Shown here: positions 18,773 through 27,239 of the stretch, in pieces
Layout of the letters: each line of letters starts with the position of its first letter
Position numbering within the stretch: position 1 is the first letter of the stretch
Source of the DNA: Rubrivivax sp.
GTDB taxonomy: Bacteria; Pseudomonadota; Gammaproteobacteria; Burkholderiales; Burkholderiaceae_C
Assembly (NCBI GenBank): GCA_030653385.1
Contig: JAURZM010000026.1
Span: 62,001-126,000 of the forward strand
DNA length: 64,000 bases
Reading direction: 5' to 3'
The notes under the pieces: model-generated
What the model was told of the DNA's origin: nothing
Databases searched by the model: none
Seen by the model: the letters and a program-made list of their open reading frames with translations, nothing else
Program-made: the position numbers and the translations under genes

Positions 18773-20413
18773 ATGAGCAGCACCCACAACTTCGACTGGA
18801 CCACCGGTTACGCCAGCCAACGTTCACCGGTTTTTGCACGCAACGTCGTGTCCACTTCGCACCCGCTGGCGGCCCAGGCCGGTTTGCGCATGCTGCAGGC
18901 TGGGGGCAACGCGGTGGACGCAGCCATTGCCACGGCAGCCGTCATGACCATCGTCGAGCCCTGCAGCAACGGCCTGGGCTCGGATGCCTTCTGCATCCTG
19001 TGGGACGGCAAGGAACTGCATGGCCTGAACGCCAGCGGCTGTTCACCCCAGGCCTGGACGCCCGAGTACTTCGAAGGCAAATACGGCAAGGCCGAACAGA
19101 CGCCGCCCAAACGCGGCTGGGACTCGGTCACGGTGCCGGGTGCGGTGTCGGCCTGGGCGGCGCTGTCGCAACGTTTTGGCAAGTTGCCCTTTGCCGACCT
19201 GATGGCGCCGGCCATCGAAACCGCCGAACGCGGTTATGCGGTGCCCGTGATCGTGCAGCAGAAGTGGGCCAGTGCGGCTGCGCTGCCCGAGATCACGACG
19301 CAGCCCGGCTTTGCACAGGCCTTTCTGCCCAAGGGCCGCGCGCCGCAGGTGGGCGAGCTGTTCCAGTTCCCCGATGCGGCCCGCACGCTGCGGTTGATCG
19401 CGCAGACGAAGGGCGAGGCCTTCTACCGCGGCGAAGTGGCCGCGGCGCTGGAAGCCCATGCCCGCGCCAACGGCGGCTCACTGACAGCAGCCGACATGGC
19501 CGGCTACCAGCCGGAATGGGTGAAGCCGGTGGCGCAGGACTACCGTGGCTACACGCTGCACGAGATTCCGCCCAATGGCCAGGGCATCGCCGCGCTCATC
19601 GCGCTGGGCATCCTGAAGCACTTCGACATGGCTTCGCTGCCCGTGGACAGTGCCGCCAGCCAGCACCTGCAGATCGAAGCCATGAAACTGGCCTTTGCCG
19701 ACGTCTACCGCCATGTGGCCGACTCACGCGCGATGACGCTGACATCGGCGCAGATGCTCGACCCGGCCTACCTGGCCGGTCGCGCGAAGCTGATCGACAG
19801 CGGCCGCGCGCAGGACTTCGGCGCCGGCCACGGGCCCAAGGGAGGGACGATCTACCTGAGCACAGCCGACGAAAGCGGCATGATGGTCAGCTTCATCCAG
19901 AGCAACTACATGGGCTTCGGCTCGGGTGTGGTGGTGCCGGGCACCGGCGTCAGCCTGCAGAACCGCGGCCACGGTTTCACGCTCGACCGCGAGCGCGAAA
20001 ACCGGGTCGCACCGGGCAAGCGGCCCTTCCACACCATCATCCCGGCCTTCCTGACGCAGCAGGGCCGCCCGGTGATGAGCTTCGGCATCATGGGTGGCGA
20101 CATGCAGCCCCAGGCCCACATGCAGACCCTCGTGCGCATGCTCGATTACAAGCAGCAGCCGCAGGCCGCTTGCGACGCACCGCGCTGGCGCTACTTCGGC
20201 GGCATGGTCAACCTGGAACCGGGCTTCAACCCCGCGGCGGCCCAGACCCTGGCCGACCTGGGCCACCGCATCGCCCCCTTCACCGACAGCTACCAGGACT
20301 ACGGCGCCGGCCAGTTCATCTGGCGCCTGGACGAAGGGCATGGCGACCCGGCCGTCACGGGCTACGCAGCCGCCAGCGACCCGCGCCGCGACGGTCAGGC
20401 AGCCGGGTATTGA
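18773..20413 (+). CDS. Gamma-glutamyltransferase family protein
   Basis: This 546-residue Ntn-hydrolase should self-cleave into large and small subunits and act on gamma-glutamyl compounds such as glutathione. The predicted catalytic nucleophile is Thr359 in PKGGTIYLS. Downstream are SFIQSNYMGFGSGVVVPGTG and GGDMQPQAHMQTLVRMLDY, typical of the YwrD-like branch. No signal peptide is visible at MSSTHNFDWTTGYASQ, so it is probably cytoplasmic, unlike classical periplasmic GGT. The start is supported by family alignment; an in-frame ATG at 18698 lacks coding character. Confidence 0.9.
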   Translation: MSSTHNFDWTTGYASQRSPVFARNVVSTSHPLAAQAGLRMLQAGGNAVDAAIATAAVMTIVEPCSNGLGSDAFCILWDGKELHGLNASGCSPQAWTPEYFEGKYGKAEQTPPKRGWDSVTVPGAVSAWAALSQRFGKLPFADLMAPAIETAERGYAVPVIVQQKWASAAALPEITTQPGFAQAFLPKGRAPQVGELFQFPDAARTLRLIAQTKGEAFYRGEVAAALEAHARANGGSLTAADMAGYQPEWVKPVAQDYRGYTLHEIPPNGQGIAALIALGILKHFDMASLPVDSAASQHLQIEAMKLAFADVYRHVADSRAMTLTSAQMLDPAYLAGRAKLIDSGRAQDFGAGHGPKGGTIYLSTADESGMMVSFIQSNYMGFGSGVVVPGTGVSLQNRGHGFTLDRERENRVAPGKRPFHTIIPAFLTQQGRPVMSFGIMGGDMQPQAHMQTLVRMLDYKQQPQAACDAPRWRYFGGMVNLEPGFNPAAAQTLADLGHRIAPFTDSYQDYGAGQFIWRLDEGHGDPAVTGYAAASDPRRDGQAAGY

Positions 20414-20421
20414 TGCACCCA

Positions 20422-20498
20422 GGCTCCCTTCGGTCGCCACCCCCCGAGGGGGCTCTTGCTGCGGCCCGGCGAAGCCGGTTCCGCGCAAGGCCTTGATC
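20422..20498 (+). repeat. Dispersed palindromic intergenic repeat, copy A
   Basis: The element reads GGCTCCCTTCGGTCGC, then a small palindrome CCCCCCGAGGGGG, a short spacer, then GCGGCCCGGCGAAGCCGG with TTCCGCG (a stem CCGGC-GAA-GCCGG flanked by GCGG/CCGC) and ends CCTTGATC. It fills the gap between the gamma-glutamyltransferase and the EamA gene. Related copies are at 25223, 32452 and 34804. Confidence 0.85.
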
Positions 20499-20508
20499 GG
20501 GAGCAGCG

Positions 20509-21429
20509 GTGCCAAAGCTTGAGTCGCGCGCACTGCGCAGCGGTCTGCTGCTGGCCGCCGCCGGCTCGATTGCCTTCAGCGGCAAGGCCATCATCGTCAA
20601 GCTGGCCTACCGGCATGGTGTGGACGCGGTCACGCTGATCATGTACCGCATGCTGTTCGCGCTGCCGCTCTTCGTGGCCCTGGCCTGGTGGGCGGGGCGC
20701 GGCAAACCGCCGTTGACGCGGCGCGATCTGCTCGTGGTCGGCGGGTTGGGTTTCAGCGGCTACTACCTGGCCAGCTTCCTGGACTTCGCGGGCCTGCAGT
20801 ACATCACCGCCAGCCTGGAGCGGCTGATCCTGTACCTCAACCCGACGCTCGTGCTGTTCCTGGGTGCCTTGCTGTTCAAGCGGCGCGTGCGGCGTGCTCA
20901 GCTGCTGGCGCTGGCGGTCAGTTACGTGGGTGTGCTGCTGGTGTTCGGGCACGAGGTGCGTTTGTCGGGTGCCGACACGCTGCTGGGCGCCGGCCTGGTG
21001 TTCGGCAGCGCGGTGTCGTATGCGATCTACTTGGTTTACAGCGGGGCCGAGGTGCAACGCCTGGGCGCGCTGCGCCTCACGGGCTGGGCCACGTCGGTGG
21101 CCTGTGTCTTGTGCATCGTGCAGTTCCTGTTGCTGCGTCCGCTGGAAGCGGCCCTGGTCGCGCCGCAGGTGGTGTGGCTGTCGGTGCTGAACGCCACGCT
21201 GTGCACCTTCGCGCCCGTGCTGATGGTGATGATGGCCATCGAAAGGATCGGTGCCACGCTGACGGCGCAGACCGGCATGATCGGCCCGCTGTCCACCATC
21301 CTGATGGGCGTGTGGCTGCTGGGCGAGCCTTTCAATGCCTGGGTCGGTGCCGGCACCTTGTTGGTGCTGGTCGGGGTCTGGCTGCTGGCACGTGCCAGCA
21401 CGGTGGATGCAGGCAGGCCCGCAGCATGA
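20509..21429 (+). CDS. EamA/DMT-family permease
   Basis: This 306-residue membrane protein has ten predicted helices in two EamA halves, as in drug/metabolite transporters. The first half contains GSIAFSGKAIIVKLAY and FSGYYLASFLDFAGLQYI; the second contains GSAVSYAIYLVYSGAEVQRLG and MVMMAIERIGATLTAQTGMIGPLSTI. The GTG start at 20509 lies directly after repeat copy A, with GGGAG a few bases upstream that belongs to the repeat's edge. Substrate unknown; the family exports amino acids, nucleosides or drugs. Confidence 0.88.
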   Translation: MPKLESRALRSGLLLAAAGSIAFSGKAIIVKLAYRHGVDAVTLIMYRMLFALPLFVALAWWAGRGKPPLTRRDLLVVGGLGFSGYYLASFLDFAGLQYITASLERLILYLNPTLVLFLGALLFKRRVRRAQLLALAVSYVGVLLVFGHEVRLSGADTLLGAGLVFGSAVSYAIYLVYSGAEVQRLGALRLTGWATSVACVLCIVQFLLLRPLEAALVAPQVVWLSVLNATLCTFAPVLMVMMAIERIGATLTAQTGMIGPLSTILMGVWLLGEPFNAWVGAGTLLVLVGVWLLARASTVDAGRPAA

Positions 21430-21501
21430 AGTTCTGCATGAACCGGTGGCACGGCCATGGCTGAGAATGCCGGTCACCGCCCCCGCACCACCAGCCACAC
21501 C

Positions 21502-22038
21502 ATGTCCTGGGTCGAAAAAGAACTCAAGAGAAGAAGCACGTCCGAAGCCCGCGAAACCGCGTCCGGCGCCAGCACCCAGGGTGAGTCCGAGCCCGACAGC
21601 AGCCCCCAGACGGCAGCTTCGCGCATCGCCGACCTGTGGGCCCGGCTGGAGGCCGGCAACCAGGCGCTGCCGGCCGCGCTGCGCTTGCGTCGAGACGTCA
21701 ACAAGGTCGGCGACTTTGTGGGTCTGACGCCGATGTTCCCGGTGGCGCTGGTGGCCAACAACGGTGCCTGCCTGGGTTTCACCGAAGACGGTATCCGCTA
21801 CCTGTGGCCCGAAAAGAATGCGCGAAAGAGCAACAATTTCTGGCTGCGCTGGAAGCCTGAAAAGGGTTACGTCGCCCACCGCCGCGTGGCAGGTTCGTGG
21901 ATCAGGCCCTCCATGCAGGAAATGAAGTTCAGCGACAAGGCTTGCGAGCACATGATCAAGTGCCTGGTGACCGGCCTGCGAATCAAGCCCGCGTCGCTGC
22001 AGCCAGGCCGCATCCTTTTCATCTGGCGTCGGCACTGA
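21502..22038 (+). CDS. Conserved hypothetical protein
   Basis: I do not recognise a named family. The product (178 residues from the ATG at 21502, beginning MSWVEKELKRR) has a polar, Ser/Glu-rich disordered segment to about residue 40, then a compact domain. That domain includes IADLWARLEAGNQALPAALRL, FPVALVANNGACLGF and RPSMQEMKFSDKACEHMIKCLV. There is no signal peptide or membrane helix. An ATG at 21457 would add 15 residues; neither start has a strong RBS. Coding potential is good and the gene is co-directional with its neighbours. Confidence 0.7.
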   Translation: MSWVEKELKRRSTSEARETASGASTQGESEPDSSPQTAASRIADLWARLEAGNQALPAALRLRRDVNKVGDFVGLTPMFPVALVANNGACLGFTEDGIRYLWPEKNARKSNNFWLRWKPEKGYVAHRRVAGSWIRPSMQEMKFSDKACEHMIKCLVTGLRIKPASLQPGRILFIWRRH

Positions 22039-22082
22039 AGCCGCCAGACCTTCGACAACAACATCGCAGGAGCGACAAGCAC

Positions 22083-22880
22083 ATGGACCTGGGCATCGAA
22101 GGCAAGTGGGCGCTGGTGTGCGCCGCCAGCAAGGGGCTGGGCAAGGGCTGCGCGAAGGCGCTGGTGCAGGAAGGCGTGAACCTGGTCATCACGGCGCGGG
22201 GCAACGACGCGCTGCAGGCCACCGCGGCCGAGCTGCGGTTGCTGGCGCCTGGTGTGCAGGTGGTGGCGGTGGCCGGTGACATCACCACCGCAGCCGGCCG
22301 GGAAGGCGCGTTGGCCGCTTTCCCTGCGGGCGCGCAGGTCGACATCCTGGTCAACAACGCCGGCGGCCCGCCGCCAGGCGACTTCCGCCACTGGGACCGC
22401 GAAACCTGGATCAAGGCGCTGGACGCCAACATGCTGACGCCCATCGAGCTGATCAAGGCCACCGTGGACGGCATGGCCGCCCGGGGTTTCGGGCGCGTGG
22501 TCAACATCACTTCGGCGGCCGTGAAGGCACCGATCGACATCCTGGGCCTGAGCAACGGCGCCCGTTCTGGCCTGACCGGCTTCGTGGCCGGCCTGGCGCG
22601 GCAGCCGCAATTGGCCGGACGCAACGTCACGCTGAACAACCTGCTGCCGGGGCCCTTCGACACCGACCGCCTGCGCGGCACGATGGCCGGCGCGGCGGCC
22701 AAGACCGGCAAGCCGATGGATGTGCTGCTGGACGAGCGACGTGCGCTGAACCCGACACGCCGTTTTGGCAGTGCCGACGAGTTTGGTGCCTACTGCGCTT
22801 TCCTGTGCAGCGTGCACGCCGGTTACGTGACCGGCCAGAACCTGCTGATGGACGGCGGCGCCTACCCCGGCAGTTTCTGA
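22083..22880 (+). CDS. Atypical short-chain dehydrogenase/reductase
   Basis: This 265-residue protein has the SDR Rossmann fold: ASKGLGKG cofactor loop, the VAGDIT acidic strand and NNAGGPPPGDF. The active-site serine region is VVNITSAAVKAP. The usual YxxxK pair is not present: the aligned segment reads LSNGARSGLTG, so Tyr is replaced by Ser and Lys by Arg. This pattern occurs in a known atypical SDR subgroup annotated as FabG-like, but the reaction is unclear. The RBS AGGAG lies about 10 bp upstream. It is convergent with, and overlaps by 19 bp, the following EamA gene. Confidence 0.85.
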   Translation: MDLGIEGKWALVCAASKGLGKGCAKALVQEGVNLVITARGNDALQATAAELRLLAPGVQVVAVAGDITTAAGREGALAAFPAGAQVDILVNNAGGPPPGDFRHWDRETWIKALDANMLTPIELIKATVDGMAARGFGRVVNITSAAVKAPIDILGLSNGARSGLTGFVAGLARQPQLAGRNVTLNNLLPGPFDTDRLRGTMAGAAAKTGKPMDVLLDERRALNPTRRFGSADEFGAYCAFLCSVHAGYVTGQNLLMDGGAYPGSF

Positions 22881-23821
22881 ACCGGCCGCCGCGCCACGCT
22901 GACCGCGATGCCGGCCACGATGAGCAAAAAGGCCAGCGCGTGGTACGGCCGCGGCGCTTCGCCCAGCAGCAGCGCCGACAGCAGGGCCGCAAACAGTGGC
23001 GTCAGGTTGTTGAAAAAGCCGGCCAAGGCCGGGCCGCCCTGCGCCACGCCCAGGCCGTAACAGCGGTAGGCCAGGATCGACGCCCCCAATGCCACGTAGA
23101 TCAGGGCCGCCAGCACGCCAAAGCTCCACTGCACGGGCGGTGCGCCCAGCGCCTGTTCGCCGGCCGTGAAAGCGCTGGCCGCCATCAGCCCGAAGAGCGT
23201 CTGCACGAGCAGAAAACCCGACCAGTCCCAGTCGGGCCGAGCGCTGCCTTGCATGTGTGCCGGTGGCCGTGCCAGCAGCCAGCTGTAGAAGGCCCAGCCC
23301 AGCACGGCCAGCAGCACGAAGAAGTCGCCCGGCACGAACTGCACCTGCAGCAGGTTCTGCAGCGAGCCGCGACCGATCACCACACACACACCCGCCAGGC
23401 CAAAGGCCGCGCCCAGCAGTTGCCGCTTGGTCGGGTGTTCGCCGTAGAACAGCGCGCCCACGGCCAGCATCCACACCGGCATGCTGGCGCCCACCAGCGT
23501 GACGTTCAGCGCGGATGAACTGACCAGCGCCATGTACTGCAGCGAATTGAAGGCACCCACACCCAGCAAGCCCACCGCGAGCAGATAGGGCCAGCGCGCC
23601 TTGATGCGAGAAAACGGCACCAGCGCGCGCCAGGCAAAAGGCAGCAGGATCAGCGCCGTCAGCACCCAGCGCAGCAGGTTCAGCGTCAGCGGTGGCACCA
23701 GCGCGGCACCGGGCTGGCCGGCGGCCAGGCCACCGGCCACCCAGCGCCCGACCACGGCGTTGCCGGCCCACAGCAGCGGCGGCAGCGTCATCAACAGCGC
23801 CAGGCGCGGAGTCAGCTTCAT
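22862..23821 (-). CDS. EamA/DMT-family permease
   Basis: This 319-residue protein has ten predicted membrane helices in two EamA domains. Markers are MTLPPLLWAGNAVVGRWVAGGL at the start, LGVGAFNSLQYMALVSSSALNVTLVGASMPVWMLA in the first half, and FFNNLTPLFAALLSALLLGE in the second. The 3' end overlaps the convergent SDR gene by 19 bp. Its start overlaps the stop of the upstream DUF2007 gene by 4 bp (ATGA), so those two are an operon. Substrate unknown. Confidence 0.9.
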   Translation of the reverse strand: MKLTPRLALLMTLPPLLWAGNAVVGRWVAGGLAAGQPGAALVPPLTLNLLRWVLTALILLPFAWRALVPFSRIKARWPYLLAVGLLGVGAFNSLQYMALVSSSALNVTLVGASMPVWMLAVGALFYGEHPTKRQLLGAAFGLAGVCVVIGRGSLQNLLQVQFVPGDFFVLLAVLGWAFYSWLLARPPAHMQGSARPDWDWSGFLLVQTLFGLMAASAFTAGEQALGAPPVQWSFGVLAALIYVALGASILAYRCYGLGVAQGGPALAGFFNNLTPLFAALLSALLLGEAPRPYHALAFLLIVAGIAVSVARRPVQKLPG

Positions 23822-24135
23822 GCGGGTGAAGCTTCCAGCCGGTCACGGCCGCAGTTCCAGCATTGTTCGAAAGGCCCGTCGACAACTTCACCGCAACCGC
23901 GGCAGGCCCAGTGGCGGTGCGGCGCGTGCTGCCACTCGTCGAGCAACTGCCGGGCGCGACCGTGCTGGCCGTCGTCTTGCACCCAGACCTCGGGCAGGCC
24001 CTGGTCGGGCGGCAGTTCGCCGACGATGCCGCCCGCGTACACCCGCTGCACGGTGGCCTCGATGCCAACCCCGGCCAGCATGTCGGCCCACAGCGTGGCC
24101 AGGGCGAGGTTGGGGGCTTGCAGGAGTCGTTTCAT
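23818..24135 (-). CDS. DUF2007 protein with C-terminal zinc ribbon
   Basis: This 105-residue protein begins with a DUF2007-type alpha/beta domain (about 1-68): APNLALATLWADMLAGVGIEA, VYAGGIVGELPPDQGLPEVWV. It is followed by a zinc ribbon with Cys78-x2-Cys81 and Cys92-x2-Cys95 (WACRGCG, QCWNCG). DUF2007 proteins are called putative signal-transducing proteins by analogy with PII-like folds, but their function is unknown. The start MKRLLQAP is preferred over an in-frame ATG at 24240, since the intervening residues look non-coding. Gene overlaps the permease downstream by 4 bp. Confidence 0.85.
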   Translation of the reverse strand: MKRLLQAPNLALATLWADMLAGVGIEATVQRVYAGGIVGELPPDQGLPEVWVQDDGQHGRARQLLDEWQHAPHRHWACRGCGEVVDGPFEQCWNCGRDRLEASPA

Positions 24136-24233
24136 CGGATGCCCGATGGTGCCACGGCCGATAACCCGGGCCTGCACGCCGCGGCCGCTTGCCTTACCCT
24201 CGGGACCTGCAAAAAAACCTCGAGGAACCCGAC

Positions 24234-25217
24234 ATGCCACGTGCCATCCAGATCACCGCCTTCGGCGGCCCCGAACAACTGCAACTGGTGGACCTCGAGG
24301 TGGGGCAGCCCGGCCCGGGTGAAGTGCGCATCCGTCACCAGGCCTGCGGCCTGAACTTCATCGACGTCTACCAGCGCACCGGCCTCTACCCCAACCCCTT
24401 GCCGCTGACCCTGGGCATGGAAGGCGCCGGCATCATCGAAGCCGTGGGTGAGGGTGTGATGCACCTGGTGGTGGGTGACCGCGCGGCCTACGCCAGCAAT
24501 CCGCCGGGCAGCTACAGCGAGGTGCGGGTGATGCCGGCCAAGACCGTGGTGCGGCTGCCCGATGCGATCGACTTCGACACCGCCGCCGGCATGATGTTGA
24601 AAGGCCTGACCGCCCAGTACCTGCTGAAGAAAACACTGCCGGTTCAAGGCCTGCAGGCGGGTGACCACGTGCTGTTCCACGCTGCCGCCGGCGGTGTCGG
24701 CCTGATCGCCTGCCAGTGGGCCAAGGCGCTGGGCCTGCAGCTCATCGGCACCGCCGGCGGCGCGGCCAAGTGTGCGCTGGCGCTGGAGCACGGCGCGGCA
24801 CATGTCATCGATTACACCCGCGAAGACTTCGTGGCCCGGGTAAAGGACATCACCGGCGGCCGGGGTGTCAAGGTCGTCTACGACTCGGTGGGCAAGGACA
24901 CCTGGGACGGCAGCCTGAACTGCCTGCAGCCCTTTGGCCTGATGGCCAGCTTCGGCAATGCCTCGGGCCCGGTGCCACCCTTTGCGCCCGGCATGCTGGG
25001 CCCCAAGGGTTCGCTCTACGTCACCCGCCAGACGCTGTTCACGCACATCAACACCCGCGAAGCCACGCAGTTGATGGCCGACGACCTGTTCGAGGTGGTG
25101 AGCAGCGGTGCCGTGAAGATCCGCATCGACCAGCGCTACGACCTGGCCGATGCCGCCCAGGCGCACCGCGACCTGGAAGCCCGCAAGACGACCGGCTCAA
25201 CAGTGTTGATGCCCTGA
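24234..25217 (+). CDS. NADPH:quinone oxidoreductase, zinc-independent MDR family
   Basis: This 327-residue medium-chain reductase reduces quinones or enones with NADPH. The N-terminal GroES-like domain shows CGLNFIDVYQRTGLYP and LGMEGAGII. The Rossmann domain has HAAAGGVGLIACQWAK and ends with DYTREDF and VYDSVGKDTW. No zinc-binding cysteines are present, as in E. coli Qor, which has about the same length (327). The ATG at 24234 gives the family N-terminus, with GAGGAAC upstream as RBS. A hairpin and repeat copy B follow the stop. Confidence 0.93.
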   Translation: MPRAIQITAFGGPEQLQLVDLEVGQPGPGEVRIRHQACGLNFIDVYQRTGLYPNPLPLTLGMEGAGIIEAVGEGVMHLVVGDRAAYASNPPGSYSEVRVMPAKTVVRLPDAIDFDTAAGMMLKGLTAQYLLKKTLPVQGLQAGDHVLFHAAAGGVGLIACQWAKALGLQLIGTAGGAAKCALALEHGAAHVIDYTREDFVARVKDITGGRGVKVVYDSVGKDTWDGSLNCLQPFGLMASFGNASGPVPPFAPGMLGPKGSLYVTRQTLFTHINTREATQLMADDLFEVVSSGAVKIRIDQRYDLADAAQAHRDLEARKTTGSTVLMP

Positions 25218-25222
25218 CGGCA

Positions 25223-25309
25223 GATCAAGCCAGGACCACCGCCAGGGTCTCCCTGGCGGCTGGTCAGCACCCCCCTCGGGGGGGGCAGCGACCGAAGGGA
25301 GCTTGGGGG
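25223..25309 (-). repeat. Dispersed palindromic intergenic repeat, copy B (variant middle)
   Basis: Read on the minus strand, it has AAGCTCCCTTCGGTCGC and a CCCCCCGAGGGGGG palindrome. The GCGGCCCGGC module is replaced by a different perfect hairpin, CCGCCAGGG / CCCTGGCGG with a 3-base loop at 25239-25259, and it ends GGCTTGATC. It lies between the convergent quinone reductase and parvulin genes, so the hairpin may also serve as a bidirectional terminator, though no T-run follows. Confidence 0.75.
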
Positions 25310-25312
25310 TCG

Positions 25313-26143
25313 TCAATTCCCGAACTTGTAATCCGTTTTGGCCTTGGCCCGCAGGTCTTCCTGGTACTGCTGCATCAGCACCTGTTCCAGGCGCTGCTTG
25401 ATCTGGTCCTTGACGTCGTCGAAGGCCGGGAACGAGGCTTCACGTGTGTCGTCCAGACGGATGATGTGATAACCGAACTGGGTTTTCACCGGCACCGGTG
25501 TCATCTCGCCCTTTTTCAGCTCGGACATGGCCTTGCCAAACTCCGGCACGTAGCTGTCGGACTTGGCAAAGTCCAGGTCGCCGCCGTTGGCGCCGGACCC
25601 CGGGTCCTTGCTGTGCTGCTTGGCCAGGTCCTCGAACTTGGCACCGCCCTTGATCTGCGCGATCAGGCCCTTGGCCTCGTCTTCCTTTTCCACCAGGATG
25701 TGGCGCGCGCGGTACTCGGTGCCCACCGCCTGGGCCTTGAACTTGTCGTATTCGATCTTGGCCGACTCGTCGGTGACCGGGTTTTTCTTGCGGTGGCTCT
25801 CGAAGAGCTCGCGGATCAGGATGCTCTGGCGAGCCAGTTCCATCTGCACACGGAAATCGGCCGATGCCGCGATGCCGCGCTTTTCGGCTTCCTGCGCAAA
25901 GATTTCGCGCAGCACGACCTGGTCGCGGGCCTGCTGCTGCATCTCGGGCGTGACCTGCTGGCCACCGCGCTGCGCCTGGGACACCAGCGTGTCGACCCGC
26001 GACTTGGGCACCGCCTTGCCGTTGACGATGGCGATGTTCTGCGCCTGCGCGGCCAGGGGCACCAGCAATGCGCCCCCACTCAGCGTCAGGATGACGGCCA
26101 GGGTGGTGTTCGACACGCGCAAGGCAAGAGACTTCTGTTTCAT
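25313..26143 (-). CDS. Periplasmic parvulin-type peptidyl-prolyl isomerase
   Basis: This 276-residue secreted foldase has a signal peptide (hydrophobic core to about residue 34, cleavage near AAQAQ). An N-terminal helical SurA-like region follows, then a parvulin domain from about 140 to 240. Parvulin landmarks are YRARHILVEKEDEA, LAKQHSKDPGSGANGGDLDF and QFGYHIIRLDD. The role is cis-trans isomerisation at proline during envelope protein folding. It is downstream of bolA and msrB on the same strand, an arrangement often seen in Burkholderiales. Confidence 0.93.
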   Translation of the reverse strand: MKQKSLALRVSNTTLAVILTLSGGALLVPLAAQAQNIAIVNGKAVPKSRVDTLVSQAQRGGQQVTPEMQQQARDQVVLREIFAQEAEKRGIAASADFRVQMELARQSILIRELFESHRKKNPVTDESAKIEYDKFKAQAVGTEYRARHILVEKEDEAKGLIAQIKGGAKFEDLAKQHSKDPGSGANGGDLDFAKSDSYVPEFGKAMSELKKGEMTPVPVKTQFGYHIIRLDDTREASFPAFDDVKDQIKQRLEQVLMQQYQEDLRAKAKTDYKFGN

Positions 26144-26275
26144 GGGGCAGGGGCTTTCAAAGGGCAGATGGCTGGCCCGGAAGGGGCTGCCGACTTGGGG
26201 CTCAACGTCGCCTCCCGAAGGCCGGCTGACAAAGCGGTGGTGCAGGGCAGTGGAGCAAGGCAGATGACGGAAAGT

Positions 26276-26536
26276 TCAGCCTTCGTCCGGCACGCGGGCC
26301 ACGATGGCCAACGCATGCACGCCCTGTGCACCCAGAGGACCCAAAGAATCATACACAAGGCGGTGTATGGCAACCCGGCTCAGGCCGGCAAAGCGCGCGC
26401 TGCTGATGTGCACCGTGAAGTGCCGGCCTTCGCGCGCACCGGCGTGGCCGGCATGCAGGTGGCTGTCGTCGTCCACCTGCAGTTGGCTGGGGCTCAGGGC
26501 CTGTTGCAGGCGCTCTTCGATCTGGGCGGCATTCAT
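26276..26536 (-). CDS. BolA family protein
   Basis: This 86-residue protein belongs to the BolA/IbaG family, which pairs with monothiol glutaredoxins in Fe-S cluster handling and affects morphology under stress. The fold signature is visible: QIEERLQQALSPSQLQVDDDSHLHAGHAG, HFTVHISSARFAGLSRVAIHRLVYDSLG and GVHALAIVARVP. The start MNAAQIEERL lies 10 bp after the msrB stop. It is too short to stand out from a larger open frame covering msrB in another phase, but the family match is clear. Confidence 0.93.
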   Translation of the reverse strand: MNAAQIEERLQQALSPSQLQVDDDSHLHAGHAGAREGRHFTVHISSARFAGLSRVAIHRLVYDSLGPLGAQGVHALAIVARVPDEG

Positions 26537-26546
26537 GGGCAGGCCC

Positions 26547-26984
26547 TCAGGTCGCGTCGGGCTTGAAATCGATGGCGGCGCTGTTGATGCAGAAGCGCTC
26601 GCCGGTGGGTTCGGGGCCGTCCTCGAAGACATGGCCCAGGTGGCTGCCGCAGTTGTTGCAGCGCACCTCGACCCGCACCATGCCGTGGCTGCTGTCCACC
26701 ACCCGCTCGACCACCTCGCTGTTGATGGGCTGCCAGTAGCTGGGCCAGCCGCAGCCGGCGTCGAACTTGGTGCCCGACTCGAACAGCGGCGTGCCGCAGC
26801 CCACGCAGCGGTACTGGCCGTTGTCGAAGTGGTCCCAGTACTTGCCGCTGAAGGCCCGCTCGGTGGCGGCATGGCGCGCCACCTCGTACTGCATGCGGTC
26901 GAGCTGTGACCGCCATTCTTCGTCAGTCTTCTTGACCGGGTAACGCGGGTCGTCGTGCTCGTGGGGTTTGTTCGTGGCGTTCAT
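26547..26984 (-). CDS. msrB: Peptide-methionine (R)-S-oxide reductase MsrB
   Basis: This 145-residue enzyme reduces methionine-R-sulfoxide in proteins. The structural zinc site is Cys60/Cys63 (RCVGC) and Cys109/Cys112 (RCNNCG); the catalytic Cys132 is in RFCINS. The substrate-binding block is [10 protein letters not shown]. The start [12 protein letters not shown] is chosen for MsrB-like length; the frame continues upstream into Ser/Pro-rich non-coding sequence. In related genomes a septation-protein-A (yciB) gene usually lies between msrB and bolA; here only 10 bp separate them. Confidence 0.95.
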   Translation of the reverse strand: MNATNKPHEHDDPRYPVKKTDEEWRSQLDRMQYEVARHAATERAFSGKYWDHFDNGQYRCVGCGTPLFESGTKFDAGCGWPSYWQPINSEVVERVVDSSHGMVRVEVRCNNCGSHLGHVFEDGPEPTGERFCINSAAIDFKPDAT

Positions 26985-27239
26985 GGGTGTGGTGTGAAGC
27001 TGGCCAGGTGCCGCAGCCGACGGCGTGCTTCGGTCGTCAGATTCGTCGTTGAGCCGTCCTGGCCCAGGGTATTCCTGCCCCGATTGTCCTTCCTCCTGCT
27101 CAGCCGACACCCGCCAGGGTCATCGGCGCGACGCTGGCGCTGTCACGGTTGCGACAGCCCTTCGGGGTAGTCCCTGAGGTGTGAGCTCATTCAGTTCAGC
27201 TACCTTCTACGGGTTAGATCGACAACCCTGGAGACAACG

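Noticed and set aside
26276..26872. 198-codon minus-strand frame reading through msrB in another phase into BolA
   Set aside because: Only the last 86 codons (BolA) are coding; the first part is an out-of-frame shadow of msrB.
26985..27239. Sigma-70 promoter boxes in the msrB / liv divergent region
   Set aside because: I found no -35/-10 pair with good spacing; the region surely holds promoters but I cannot place them.
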